Part shown: positions 19,092-28,387 of the stretch, piece by piece
Numbering within the stretch: the first letter of the stretch is position 1
Layout of the letters: each line of letters begins with the position of its first letter
Source of the DNA: Phytohabitans suffuscus
GTDB taxonomy: Bacteria > Actinomycetota > Actinomycetes > Mycobacteriales > Micromonosporaceae
Length of the DNA stretch: 64,000 nt
Reading direction: 5' to 3'
Assembly: GCF_011764565.1 (NCBI RefSeq)
Contig: NZ_AP022871.1
Location: 682,001-746,000 of the forward strand
Made by a program: the position numbers and the translations under genes
The notes under the pieces: model-generated
The model's input: the letters and a program-made list of their open reading frames with translations, nothing else
Database searches by the model: none
What the model was told of the DNA's origin: nothing

Positions 19092-20944
19092 ATGCACCGA
19101 TCTTTGCTCGCCGTCGCCCTCGTGGGCACGCTCCTCACCGGTCCGGCGGCCGTCACCGCCGGGCCGGCGTCCGCCGGTGCCACCGGCCTGCTCCGGGTCG
19201 ACCAGGTCGGATACGCCACGGGCGAGGCCAAGCGGGCCTACCTGATGACCGCCGCACCCGCCGAGGGCGCCCGTTTCGCGGTGGTCGACAAGCGCGGCCG
19301 GACCGTCCACAGCGGACGGGTCGGGGCCAGCGCGGGCGGGTGGAGCGCGGCGTACGGCGCCGTGCACCCGATCGACCTGACCGCGGTCCGCACCCCGGGC
19401 ACGTACCGGCTGCGCGTCTCCGGCGGCGTGCGGGCCGAGTCGCCGGCGTTCCGGGTGGACAGTCCGGAGCGGCTCTTCGCCCCGCTGCTCGCCGACACGG
19501 TCAACTTCTTCCAGGTGCAGCGGGACGGCGCCGACGTGATACCCGGCGAGCTGGACCGCAAGCCGTCGCACCTGACCGACCGGCGGGCGACCGTGTACGA
19601 GCCGCCGGTCTTCACCGGCGACGGCGGCGACGTGCCGGCGGCGCCGCTGCGGCCACGGGCCGGCGCCGGCCCGGTCGACGTCGAGGGCGGCTGGTTCGAC
19701 GCCGGCGACTTCGTCAAGTTCACCCACGCCTCGGCGTACGCGCTGACCCAGCTGCTCTGGGTGCGGCGCGAGACCGGCGGCCCGCGGGCGCTGAGCGGCG
19801 AGACGGCGTTCGGGCTGCGCTGGCTGGACAAGATGTGGGACGGCCGCTCGCTGTACGTACAGGTCGGCATCGGCACCGGCAGCGAGGAGTTCGGCTTCCT
19901 CGGCGACCACGACGTGTGGCGGCTGCCCGAGGCCGACGACGCCCTCGACACCACCGCGGACGGGCGGTACCGGTTCATCAAGTACCGCCCGGTCTTTCCC
20001 GCCGCGCCGGCCGGGGAGAAGGTGAGCCCCAACCTGGCCGGGCGGGTGTCGGCCGCGTTCGCCCTGGCCGCGCAGCTGGCCGCCGAGCGGGGTGACGAGG
20101 CGGCGGCGCGGCACTGGCTGGCCGAGGGGTCCTCCCTCTACGCCCAGGCGCGCACCTCCGACGTCGGCGAGCTTGTCACCGCGTTCCCGCACGCCTACTA
20201 CCCGGAGGACTCCTGGCAGGACGACATGGAGCTGGGCGCCACCCAGCTCGCGCTCGCCGCCCGGGCGCTCGGCGACCCGCGCGCCGGCCGGTGGGTACGC
20301 GAGGCGGCCGGCTGGGCCCGCGCCTACCTGGCCACCGAGCCCTGGGACACGCTCAACCTGTACGACACGAGCGCGCTCGCCCACGCCGACCTCGTGCCGC
20401 TGCTGCGCGGCGACCCACTCGCCGGCCAGCTCGTCGCCGACCTGCGGCGCCAGCTCGACAGCGGGGTCGAGGCGGCCGCCGGGCACCCGTTCGGCCACGC
20501 GGTCGACGTCACCCAGTTCGACGCGGCGACCCGCAGCTTCGGGTACGCGGCCACCGCCCACCTCTACCGCCGCCTGACCGGCTCCGGCGAGTACGACGCG
20601 TTCGGCACCCGGCAGCGCAACTTCGCGCTCGGCGCCAACGCGTGGGGCACCTCGCTGATGATCGGCGCCGGGACGACGTACCCGCGGTGCCCGCAGCACC
20701 AGGTCGCCAACCTGGCCGGCCTCCCCGCGGCGCGGTGGTCAACGGGCCGAACGGCGCGGAGAACTTCGAGTACATCGGCATCCCGGACGGCGCCAACGCG
20801 TGCCCGGCGGACGGCGTCAACCGGTTCGCCGTGTACGACCGGCCGGACGCCCGCTACCTCGACGACGTGCGGGCCTGGCCGAGCTCCGAGCCAGCGATCG
20901 ACTTCACCGCCACGGCGGCGCTGGCGTTCGCGCTCTCGCGGTAG
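19092..20944 (+). CDS. Secreted GH9 endoglucanase-type cellulase (apparent frameshift)
   Basis: Hydrolyses beta-1,4-glucan outside the cell. Signal peptide (LLAVALVGTLLTGPAAVTAG), an N-terminal cellulase Ig-like domain (LLRVDQVGYATGEAKRAYL, about 35-120), then the GH9 (alpha/alpha)6 domain with the catalytic-base motif GGWFDAGDFVKF and PHAYYPEDSWQDDMELGA. The C-terminal ~75 residues, which carry the proton-donor region (SSEPAIDFTATAALAFAL), are one frame back. One extra C in CCCC 20723-20726 gives GLPRGAVVNGPN and an intact protein of about 617 residues ending at 20944. No CBM is visible, so binding to insoluble cellulose is likely weak. Confidence 0.9.
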
Positions 20945-20956
20945 CCTCTTGCCCAA

Positions 20957-20980
20957 CTAACTCTTGCTATATAGAGTTAG
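20957..20980. promoter_or_regulatory. Operator-like inverted repeat before the membrane protein gene
   Basis: CTAACTCT (20957-20964) and AGAGTTAG (20973-20980) are perfect 8-bp arms around an AT-rich TGCTATAT spacer, 4 bp before the ATG at 20985. It includes a -10-like TATATA. The form recalls sites of PadR or GntR-type repressors; no such regulator gene is next to it. Confidence 0.5.
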
Positions 20981-20984
20981 CGTC

Positions 20985-22199
20985 ATGACCCGGTCCCGAG
21001 GCATATGGTTCGGCGCGGCGCTGGTGTTCGCCGCCGTCGACGTCGCATACGTGCTGCTGCTGGGCTCGTCCAGCCCGCGGGGTCCGGAGGAGGACCTCCG
21101 GTCGTACCTGCTGACCAGCGCCATCCTGGCGTCGCCGGCCGCGCTGGCCGGCGCGCTGGTCTGGGTGGCCTGGCGGTGGCGCGTCGGTGACCGGCTCTCC
21201 GGCCTCGACGGTCCGGCCCGCCTGCTGGCCGCCGCCGTCGCGACGCTGCCGGCCGACCGCCTCGACTGGGGCGTGGCGATGACCGCCGAGCTGGCGCAGG
21301 TGCGGCGCCGCCGCGAGCGGTGGCGGTTCGCGCTCGGCTGCACGCGCACCGCGGTCTTCCCGCCGCGGGGGCACCGGGCCCCGGTCGCCGCGGTCGCGGC
21401 GCTGGCCGTCGCGGTCGCGGTCGGTGCCGCCCTGGCGACCGGGCGCGCGCTGCCCGAGCTGCGCGTCTTCGCGGTGACGTTCGCCGGGCTCGCCGGCGTC
21501 CTGGCCACCGTGGCGGTGTCCCGCGCGCGCCGGCCGCGGCGCCCGGCGCCGGGGCTGCCCATCGCGGCCGCCGGCCTGGTCGGCGTGGTCGCCTCCGCCG
21601 CTCTCACCGGCTACTACCTGCGCACCGACGCCTCGGTCGTGCTGGACCGCCCCAACGCGATCCTGCTGGCGGTCGCGCTGGCGGCCGGCCTGTGGCTCTC
21701 GCTCGTCCCGCCCCGGGCGCTGACCACGAGCCGCCGCGCCCGCCGCGCCGGCCTCGGCGTCGGGTTGGCGATCGCCGGCGGGCTGGCCCTCAACGCCCAG
21801 CTCAACGACATCTCCGCCGGCCAGAGCATCGGCCTGTACATCCTCGCCGTCCCGGTCGCCGCCCTGTTCCTGACCGCCTTCTTCGTCACGGTGGCCGACC
21901 GCTCGTTCTGGGCCGGGCTGCAGGCCGCGGTCTGGACCGTGCTGACCGCCTGCCTGCTCGGCTTCGCCGTGTACGTCGTCGAGGCGTTCCGCTACTGGCG
22001 GGCCGGGGTGCACCCGATCGACGGCGGCGGGATCTACGGTCCGGTCGGCGTGCAGCTGCACGAGGCGATCGGGTGGATGCTCGCCGCCGTGCCGCTGATC
22101 GCGCTGCCGTTCGCCGTCTTCGGGGCGGCCCTCGGCACCCTGCGCGGAGACCCGCGCGACGCTGTTGTCCGGTTCGTCCCTGCCTCGGAGAGTAGTTAG
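20985..22199 (+). CDS. Polytopic membrane protein of unknown function
   Basis: 404 residues with roughly ten hydrophobic segments, starting at MTRSRGIWFGAALVF. A soluble stretch around residues 70-115 (DRLDWGVAMTAELAQVRRRRERWRFALGC) resembles the conserved cytoplasmic loop of permease-linked membrane proteins often paired with PadR regulators. I do not recognise an exact family. I chose ATG 20985 over the ORF's earlier start because the palindrome at 20957-20980 would otherwise be coding. Confidence 0.7.
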   Translation: MTRSRGIWFGAALVFAAVDVAYVLLLGSSSPRGPEEDLRSYLLTSAILASPAALAGALVWVAWRWRVGDRLSGLDGPARLLAAAVATLPADRLDWGVAMTAELAQVRRRRERWRFALGCTRTAVFPPRGHRAPVAAVAALAVAVAVGAALATGRALPELRVFAVTFAGLAGVLATVAVSRARRPRRPAPGLPIAAAGLVGVVASAALTGYYLRTDASVVLDRPNAILLAVALAAGLWLSLVPPRALTTSRRARRAGLGVGLAIAGGLALNAQLNDISAGQSIGLYILAVPVAALFLTAFFVTVADRSFWAGLQAAVWTVLTACLLGFAVYVVEAFRYWRAGVHPIDGGGIYGPVGVQLHEAIGWMLAAVPLIALPFAVFGAALGTLRGDPRDAVVRFVPASESS

Positions 22200-22283
22200 T
22201 TCCGTCTTAAGCCTTTCTGTGGGATCGAACTGCGCCGCCGGGGGTCCCGTACCGCCCGACGACACCCCACACATGGAGGCACC

Positions 22284-23528
22284 GTGCGACACGGAAACGT
22301 CGACCTGGGTCTGCTGCGCACCGGGGCACACAGCCCGTCGGTCTTCGCGCTGAACCGCAGCATGGGAGATGGCACACCGATCGTCGACTTCTGCATCCCC
22401 TGCAACCCGTACTTCCCCACGCCGGACATGTTCGCCGCCCTCGCGCAGAACCTGGAGTCGATCCTCAAGTACTACCCGAGCGACTCCGCCGAGATCACCA
22501 ACAAGCTGTGCGGCGTGCTCGGCCTGCACCAGAAGACGGTGGCGATGGCCAACGGCTCCACCGAGCTGATCACCTGGCTCGACCACCTGATGATCAAGGA
22601 GAGCGTCGCGATCCCGATCCCGACCTTCGGCCGCTGGACCGACCAGCCGCTGGAGACCGGCAAGCGGGTCGACATGTTCCCCCTGCAGGAGGCGGACGGG
22701 TACGCGCTCGACCTGGAGGAGTACGTCGCCTTCATCCGCAGCCGCGGCTCCCGGGTGGCGGTGATCTGCAACCCCAACAACCCGGACGGCGGCTTCCTGC
22801 CCCGCCGCGAGGTGCTGCGCTTCGTCGACGCGCTCACCGACCTCGACCTGGTGGTGGTCGACGAGTCGTTCATCGACTTCGTCGAGGCCGAGCGCCAGCC
22901 GTCGATCGCCCCGGACGCGGCGATCCGGCCGAACGTCGTGGTGCTCAAGAGCCTGGGCAAGAACTTCGGCCTGCACGGCATCCGCTTCGGGTACCTGGTG
23001 GCCAACCCGCAGATCGCCGGCAAGATCGCGAAGACCCTGCCGAAGTGGAACCTCAACTCGCTCGCCGAGACGGTCGTCCACATGATCCAGGACTACGAGA
23101 GCGAATACCGCGAGAGCCTGCGCCTGCTCGCCCGCGACCGCTACCAGATGGCCGACGAGCTGGGCCGCGTGCCCGGCCTGACCGTCTTCCCGTCACAGGG
23201 CAACTTCCTGCTGGTCAAGCTCCCGCCCGGCTGGAGCGGCGTCGACCTGCGCGACTACCTGCTCACCCGGCGCGGCCTGTTCGTCCGCGAGTGCGGCAAC
23301 AAGCTCGGCATGACCAGCCAGTTCCTGCGCTTCGTGGTGCGCCCCCAGCAGGACGTGCGGCTGCTGGTCGAGGGCATGCTCGCGTACGGCCGCTACCTGC
23401 ACGGCGAGTCGAGCCCGTCCCTGTCCGCCGGCGACGACCGGTACGGCACGCCGTCCACCGCCCTGGAGCCCGACAACCTGATCCCCTACCCCGGCCGCCG
23501 CGGCCTCGCCACCGCCACCGCCAACTGA
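22284..23528 (+). CDS. PLP-dependent class I/II aminotransferase (HisC-like)
   Basis: A 414-residue fold-type I PLP enzyme. The PLP-binding Lys is in VLKSLGKNFGLHGIRFGY, ICNPNNPDGG is the Asn-Pro region, and VVDESFIDF holds the cofactor-binding Asp. It is closest in pattern to histidinol-phosphate aminotransferases and threonine-phosphate decarboxylases. It stands alone, not in a his or cobalamin operon, so the substrate is open. The GTG start at 22284 has GGAGG 5 bp upstream. The C-terminal 40 residues look disordered. Confidence 0.88.
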   Translation: MRHGNVDLGLLRTGAHSPSVFALNRSMGDGTPIVDFCIPCNPYFPTPDMFAALAQNLESILKYYPSDSAEITNKLCGVLGLHQKTVAMANGSTELITWLDHLMIKESVAIPIPTFGRWTDQPLETGKRVDMFPLQEADGYALDLEEYVAFIRSRGSRVAVICNPNNPDGGFLPRREVLRFVDALTDLDLVVVDESFIDFVEAERQPSIAPDAAIRPNVVVLKSLGKNFGLHGIRFGYLVANPQIAGKIAKTLPKWNLNSLAETVVHMIQDYESEYRESLRLLARDRYQMADELGRVPGLTVFPSQGNFLLVKLPPGWSGVDLRDYLLTRRGLFVRECGNKLGMTSQFLRFVVRPQQDVRLLVEGMLAYGRYLHGESSPSLSAGDDRYGTPSTALEPDNLIPYPGRRGLATATAN

Positions 23529-23682
23529 TCCGGAGAGGTCGGACCGCAGAACCGGTCTCCAGGGCGGTACGGGTCGGTTCACCTTGTCTGGTGCCCGGCA
23601 TGCCGGCCAGGGGCGGAGGCCGGGGTGGTGGCGCTGTGCCGCACGCGGTCCGCCACTGGCACGGACCGGGGAACGGCTGCGG

Positions 23683-25257
23683 TCATTCCTCGATCCTGAG
23701 CCCGAGCAGCCGGACCTCCTCCACGTCGAGGGCCGACTGCACCTGGCGCAGGACGGTGTCGTCGATCTCTTTGGCCTTCCGGAGGCGGTTGATCTCGTCG
23801 CGTTTGGCTCCGATCAGGCCGAGGCGGAGTTGGCGGTCCAGCTCCTCCTGCTGGGTGGTGTCCTCGTCGCGGGCGGTCCGGATGCCGTCGAGGTGGTCCT
23901 GGTACTCGGCGCTGAGGCGGTCGACGGCGTCCTGCGGCGCGCCGACGTCGGCGGCCACCTGGGGCAGGGCGCGCAGCGCGGCCTCGGTGGCGCGGACCTG
24001 GGCCTGCCGCACCTCGTCCTCGGTACCGTCGTCGCCGGTCAGGCCCGCCCAGGTGGCGACCGCGGGCAGGGTGATGCCCTGGATCAGCATCATCAGGACG
24101 ATCACGACGACGGTGACGAAGATGATGAGGTCCCGCTCCGGGACCGGGGCGCCGGCGTGGGTGGCGGCGGGCACGGCCAGGGCGGCGGCGAGGGAGACCG
24201 CACCACGAAAGCCGGCCCACCCGGCGACGGTCCGGGTCCGCCAGTCGAAGCGGCGGGCGCGGCGGGACGCGCGGCGGTCGATCGCCTGCAGGCCGCCGAC
24301 GGCCAGGTGCAGCCAGGCCATCCGGGTGAGCACCACCACCGCGACGATCGCGATCGCGATGCCCAGCGACGCCATGGGGCCGTGGCTGGTGATGGCCTTC
24401 AGCGATCGAGGTACCTGGGTGCCGAGCAGGACGAAGAGGCCGCCGTTGAGCATGAAGGTGAACAGGTCCCAGAACGACAGCGCGACGATCCGGGAGCGGG
24501 CCCGGATCACCTGCGGTGCGGCGTAGGCGATCAGCAGCCCGGCCACCACCACGGCCAGGACGCCACTGCCGTGCACCAGCTCCGCCAGCAGGAACGCCAC
24601 GACCGGGGTGAGGATGCTCAGACCGCCCTCGATCATCGAGTCGTCGATGCGGCGGCGGATCTTGATGATCACCAGGCCGACCAGCAGTCCGGCCACGATA
24701 CCGACCCCGGCCGAGGCGACGAACTGGCCGAGCAGCACGAGCGGCCCCGGGGTCCGGCCGCCGGCGATCACCCCGACGGCGACGGCGAACACCACCAGCG
24801 CGGTGCCGTCGTTGACCAGGCTCTCGGCCCGCAACGTGGTGAGGATGCCGCGTGGCATCCGCTTGGCGAGGCCGGCGACCGCGGCCGCGTCGGTGGGGCC
24901 GAGCACCGCGCCGAGCACCCAGGCCGCCGTCGGCGAGACTCCCAGGGCCTGCGCGACGAACGACACCGCGACCGTCGTTATCAGCACGAGCAGCACCGCG
25001 AGCAGGGTGATGGCCGCGAAGTTGTCGCGGATCTCGCGCAGGCTGATCACCAGGCTCTCGCGGTACAGGATCGCGGGGAGGAAGAGCACCAGCACCACAT
25101 CGGGCGGGAGCGATACGCGGTCGAACGGTGGCAGGAGCCCGATCAGCGCGCCCAGCGCGATCAGCAGGACCGGCGGCGCCACGCGGTACCGGCCGCCGAC
25201 GATGGTGCCGACCACCACGGTGACGCCGAGCACCGCGATCAGCAAGAGCCCTTCCAC
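23683..25257 (-). CDS. Na+/H+ antiporter, CPA1/NhaP type
   Basis: Exchanges cytoplasmic Na+ for H+ at the membrane. 524 residues with about 12 membrane segments and a ~120-residue charged cytoplasmic C-terminal tail (helical, regulatory in related exchangers). The ion-binding region LGPTDAAAVAGLAKRM and the ESLVNDGTALVVF motif are intact. GTG 25257 has GGGAG upstream; longer starts run through a non-conserved Arg-rich stretch. It is convergent with the aminotransferase gene (155 bp apart) and divergent from the amylase gene. Confidence 0.93.
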   Translation of the reverse strand: MEGLLLIAVLGVTVVVGTIVGGRYRVAPPVLLIALGALIGLLPPFDRVSLPPDVVLVLFLPAILYRESLVISLREIRDNFAAITLLAVLLVLITTVAVSFVAQALGVSPTAAWVLGAVLGPTDAAAVAGLAKRMPRGILTTLRAESLVNDGTALVVFAVAVGVIAGGRTPGPLVLLGQFVASAGVGIVAGLLVGLVIIKIRRRIDDSMIEGGLSILTPVVAFLLAELVHGSGVLAVVVAGLLIAYAAPQVIRARSRIVALSFWDLFTFMLNGGLFVLLGTQVPRSLKAITSHGPMASLGIAIAIVAVVVLTRMAWLHLAVGGLQAIDRRASRRARRFDWRTRTVAGWAGFRGAVSLAAALAVPAATHAGAPVPERDLIIFVTVVVIVLMMLIQGITLPAVATWAGLTGDDGTEDEVRQAQVRATEAALRALPQVAADVGAPQDAVDRLSAEYQDHLDGIRTARDEDTTQQEELDRQLRLGLIGAKRDEINRLRKAKEIDDTVLRQVQSALDVEEVRLLGLRIEE

Positions 25258-25553
25258 GTCGCGCTCCCGTCGCCCGGTCACCGCCGCAACACCGGCGCAG
25301 AGGACATATGCGTAGCAGCCATATCCTGATACGCCTGATACGCAATCGGGGCGGAACGGCGGGAATCGCGCGCTAGCCATTAAAGGGTGAGGCCGCCGTC
25401 CAGCGACGGCTACGCCACCGGCGCGCGAAAGCTGGCTGCAAAAGCTGGCTATGCGCCGAATTTGCCGGGCTGGATGGTTGAATCTTCGTTTCGAGCGCGT
25501 AACGTCCACCGCAGTCGATGCCGGCAGTCAATGTCGATTGTGGAGGGGCCAGC
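25258..25553. other. Divergent promoter region, antiporter/amylase
   Basis: No gene seen. It contains a small hairpin GCCGTC/GACGGC (25395-25410), probably too far from either gene for attenuation, and a 13-bp-phased direct repeat AAAGCTGGCT (25428-25437, 25441-25450) that could be part of a regulator site for the amylase gene. No clear MalR-type consensus was found. Confidence 0.35.
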
Positions 25554-28322
25554 ATGCCAGTCCGTCGCGTCCTCGCGGTCTTCTCCGCCATCCTCGCCGC
25601 GATCGGGCTGGCCACGCCCGCCGCGGCGACCGACCGGCACGGGGGCGGGCTGCCGGCGCTGCACTCACTGCGCTCGGCGGTCACCGACGAGTCGTTCTAC
25701 TTCGTCATGGCCGACCGCTTCGCCAACGGCGACACCGCCAACGACCAGGGTGGGCTCGGCTCCGACCCGCTGGTCTCCGGCTTCGACCCCACGAAGAAGG
25801 GCTTCTACAACGGCGGCGACCTCAAGGGGCTGCTGTCGCGGATCGACTACATCCGCGGCCTGGGCACCACGTCGATCTGGCTGACGCCGAGCTTCAAGAA
25901 CAAGGCCGTGCAGCTCGAAGACGGGCCGTCCGCCGGCTACCACGGGTACTGGATCACCGACTTCACCCAGATCGACCCGCACCTGGGCACCAACCAGGAC
26001 CTGCGCGCGCTGGTCGACGCGGCGCACCGGCGGGGCATGAAGGTCTACTTCGACATCATCACCAACCACACGGCCGACGTGATCGGGTACGAGGGCGGCG
26101 CCCGCCGCGGCTACGTGTCCAAGGACGCGGTCCCCTACCGCACCGCCGCCGGCACGCCCTTCGACGACCGCGACTTCGCCGGCGGGTCCACCTTCCCGCC
26201 GCTGGACCCCGCGACCTCGTTCCCGTACACGCCGGTGCTCGACCCCGCCGAGCGAAACCTGAAGGTGCCGGCGTGGCTCAACGACGTGACGCTCTACCAC
26301 AACCGGGGCGACACCACGTTCGTCGGCGAGAACTCCTACTACGGCGACTTCTTCGGCCTCGACGACCTCTTCACCGAGCACCCGCGCGTGGTCGCCGGCA
26401 TGATCGACATCTACAAGACGTGGATCCGCGACTTCGGTGTGGACGGCTTCCGGATCGACACGATGAAGCACGTCGACGACGCGTTCTGGCAGAAGTTCGG
26501 CCCCGAGGTGCTCGACTACGCGCGGCGGCAGGGCAAGCCCGAGTTCTTCATGTTCGGCGAGGTCTTCGACACGACCAAGAGCTTCACGTCGCACTTCACC
26601 ACCGCCGGCAGGATGCAGGCGGTGCTCGACTTCCCGTTCCAGGACGCGGCCCGCGGCTTCGCCTCGCGCGGCCAGCCGGCCGGCCAGCTCGCCACGTTCT
26701 TCGCCGGCGACGACTGGTACACCGACGCGGACTCCAACGCCTACGAGCTGCCCACCTTCCTCGGCAACCACGACATGGGCCGGATCGGCCACTTCGTGAC
26801 CACCGACAACCCCGGGGCCGGCGACGCCGAGTGGCTGGCCCGCGACCGGCTCGCGCACGAGCTGATGTACTTCAGCCGCGGCAACCCGGTCGTCTACTAC
26901 GGCGACGAGCAGGGCTTCACCGGCGCCGGCGGCGACCAGAACGCGCGGCAGACGATGTTCGCCAGCCAGGTGCCGGACTACCTCGACGACGACCTGCTCG
27001 GCACCACCGCGACCAACGCGCAGGACAACTTCCTGCCCAGCCACCCGCTCTACAAGGCCATCGCGGGGCTCGCCGCGCTGACCCGCGCGCACCCGGCGCT
27101 GCGCGACGGCGCCCAGGTGCACCGCTACGCCGCCGACGGACCCGGCGTGTACGCGTTCTCCCGGCTGGACCGGCGCGACCAGCGCGAGTACCTCGTCGCG
27201 CTCAACAACAGCGAGCGGGCGCGGACCGCCACGATCCCCACCTACGCTTCGCGGGGCACGTTCCACCGCCTGTACGGCGCCGGCCCGGACCGGCTCAAGT
27301 CCACATCGGACGGCGCGGTCACGGTCACCGTGCCTCCACTGTCGACGGTCGTATACGCCTTGGCGGGCCGCGTCCCCGGCTCGAAGGCCGCGCCGCCGGT
27401 CACCGTCACCGGCGCCGCACCCGCCGAGGGCGCCCGCGGCCGCCTCCAGGTGACCGCCAGCGTGGCCGGCTCGTCGTTCTACGAGGTCGCCTTCTACGCC
27501 CAGACCGGCAACGGCGCGTGGCGCCCGGTCGGCGTCGACGACAACCCGCCCTACCAGGTCTTCCACGACGTGAGCGGCCTGCGCGCGGGCACCCCGGTCC
27601 GGTACCGGGCGGTGGTCCTCGACAACCGCGGCCACACCGCGACGAGCGCGGCCCGCGCCGCGACGGTGCCGGCCCCGCTGGTGACGATCGAGACGCCGGC
27701 CGAGGGCAGCCGCGTGCGCGGCACGGTCGAGGTCCGCGCGGTCGTCGACCCGGAACGCGCCACGCACACCGTCTCGTTCGAGCGCCGCGTCGCGGGCGGC
27801 GCCTGGACCCCGATCGGCGCCGACGCCACCTCGCCCGTCTACACGGTCTTCGACCAGCTGCCGGCCGGCCTCGCGTCGGACACCCCGATCGAGTACCGTG
27901 CCACGGTCCGCGAGCCGGACGGCACGACGGCGACCAGCCCGGTGCGGCGGGTCCGCGCGGCCGGTCCACAAGCGACAGTGGCCACGCTGCGCTACTTCCG
28001 CCCGGCCGGCGACTACGGCGACCAGGAGACGGGCTGGGGCCTGCACATGTGGGGCGACGCGGTCGACCCTGCGGTGCTGGCCCAGGTGGCGTGGGACGAC
28101 CCGTGGCCGTGGACCAGGATCGAGGGCGGCTGGGCCGAGTACGAGATCCCGCTCGCGCAGGACACCCAGCCGGTCAACTTCATCATGCACCTGCCGTCCG
28201 GCGACTCGGTGCCGGACACGAGGGAGCCGGGTGGCGACCGCTCGTTCCTGCCGATCGACAGTCCGCAGGTCTGGATCGTCCAGGGCGATCCGACCGTCCA
28301 CACGACACAGCCGCCGGTCTGA
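25554..28322 (+). CDS. Secreted GH13 alpha-amylase/pullulanase-like enzyme with C-terminal PUD domain
   Basis: Degrades starch-type alpha-glucans outside the cell. The start ATG 25554 follows GGAGGGG and opens a signal peptide ending near AAA. GH13 motifs are in order: DIITNHT, DGFRIDTMKH (nucleophile Asp), FGEVFD (acid Glu), LGNHDMGR. After the catalytic domain and its C-terminal beta domain (to about residue 605) come two Ig-like repeats with similar PVRYRAVV/PIEYRATV edges. A terminal pullulanase-associated PUD/CBM41-like domain follows (YFRPAGDYGDQETGWGLHMW onward). 922 residues. It is likely tethered to granules by the PUD domain. Confidence 0.93.
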   Translation: MPVRRVLAVFSAILAAIGLATPAAATDRHGGGLPALHSLRSAVTDESFYFVMADRFANGDTANDQGGLGSDPLVSGFDPTKKGFYNGGDLKGLLSRIDYIRGLGTTSIWLTPSFKNKAVQLEDGPSAGYHGYWITDFTQIDPHLGTNQDLRALVDAAHRRGMKVYFDIITNHTADVIGYEGGARRGYVSKDAVPYRTAAGTPFDDRDFAGGSTFPPLDPATSFPYTPVLDPAERNLKVPAWLNDVTLYHNRGDTTFVGENSYYGDFFGLDDLFTEHPRVVAGMIDIYKTWIRDFGVDGFRIDTMKHVDDAFWQKFGPEVLDYARRQGKPEFFMFGEVFDTTKSFTSHFTTAGRMQAVLDFPFQDAARGFASRGQPAGQLATFFAGDDWYTDADSNAYELPTFLGNHDMGRIGHFVTTDNPGAGDAEWLARDRLAHELMYFSRGNPVVYYGDEQGFTGAGGDQNARQTMFASQVPDYLDDDLLGTTATNAQDNFLPSHPLYKAIAGLAALTRAHPALRDGAQVHRYAADGPGVYAFSRLDRRDQREYLVALNNSERARTATIPTYASRGTFHRLYGAGPDRLKSTSDGAVTVTVPPLSTVVYALAGRVPGSKAAPPVTVTGAAPAEGARGRLQVTASVAGSSFYEVAFYAQTGNGAWRPVGVDDNPPYQVFHDVSGLRAGTPVRYRAVVLDNRGHTATSAARAATVPAPLVTIETPAEGSRVRGTVEVRAVVDPERATHTVSFERRVAGGAWTPIGADATSPVYTVFDQLPAGLASDTPIEYRATVREPDGTTATSPVRRVRAAGPQATVATLRYFRPAGDYGDQETGWGLHMWGDAVDPAVLAQVAWDDPWPWTRIEGGWAEYEIPLAQDTQPVNFIMHLPSGDSVPDTREPGGDRSFLPIDSPQVWIVQGDPTVHTTQPPV

Positions 28323-28387
28323 GGCACGCCCGGCCGCGCCAGCCCTCCGGATCAGGACGGACCTCGACCAGGTCGGGCCTGGCGGCG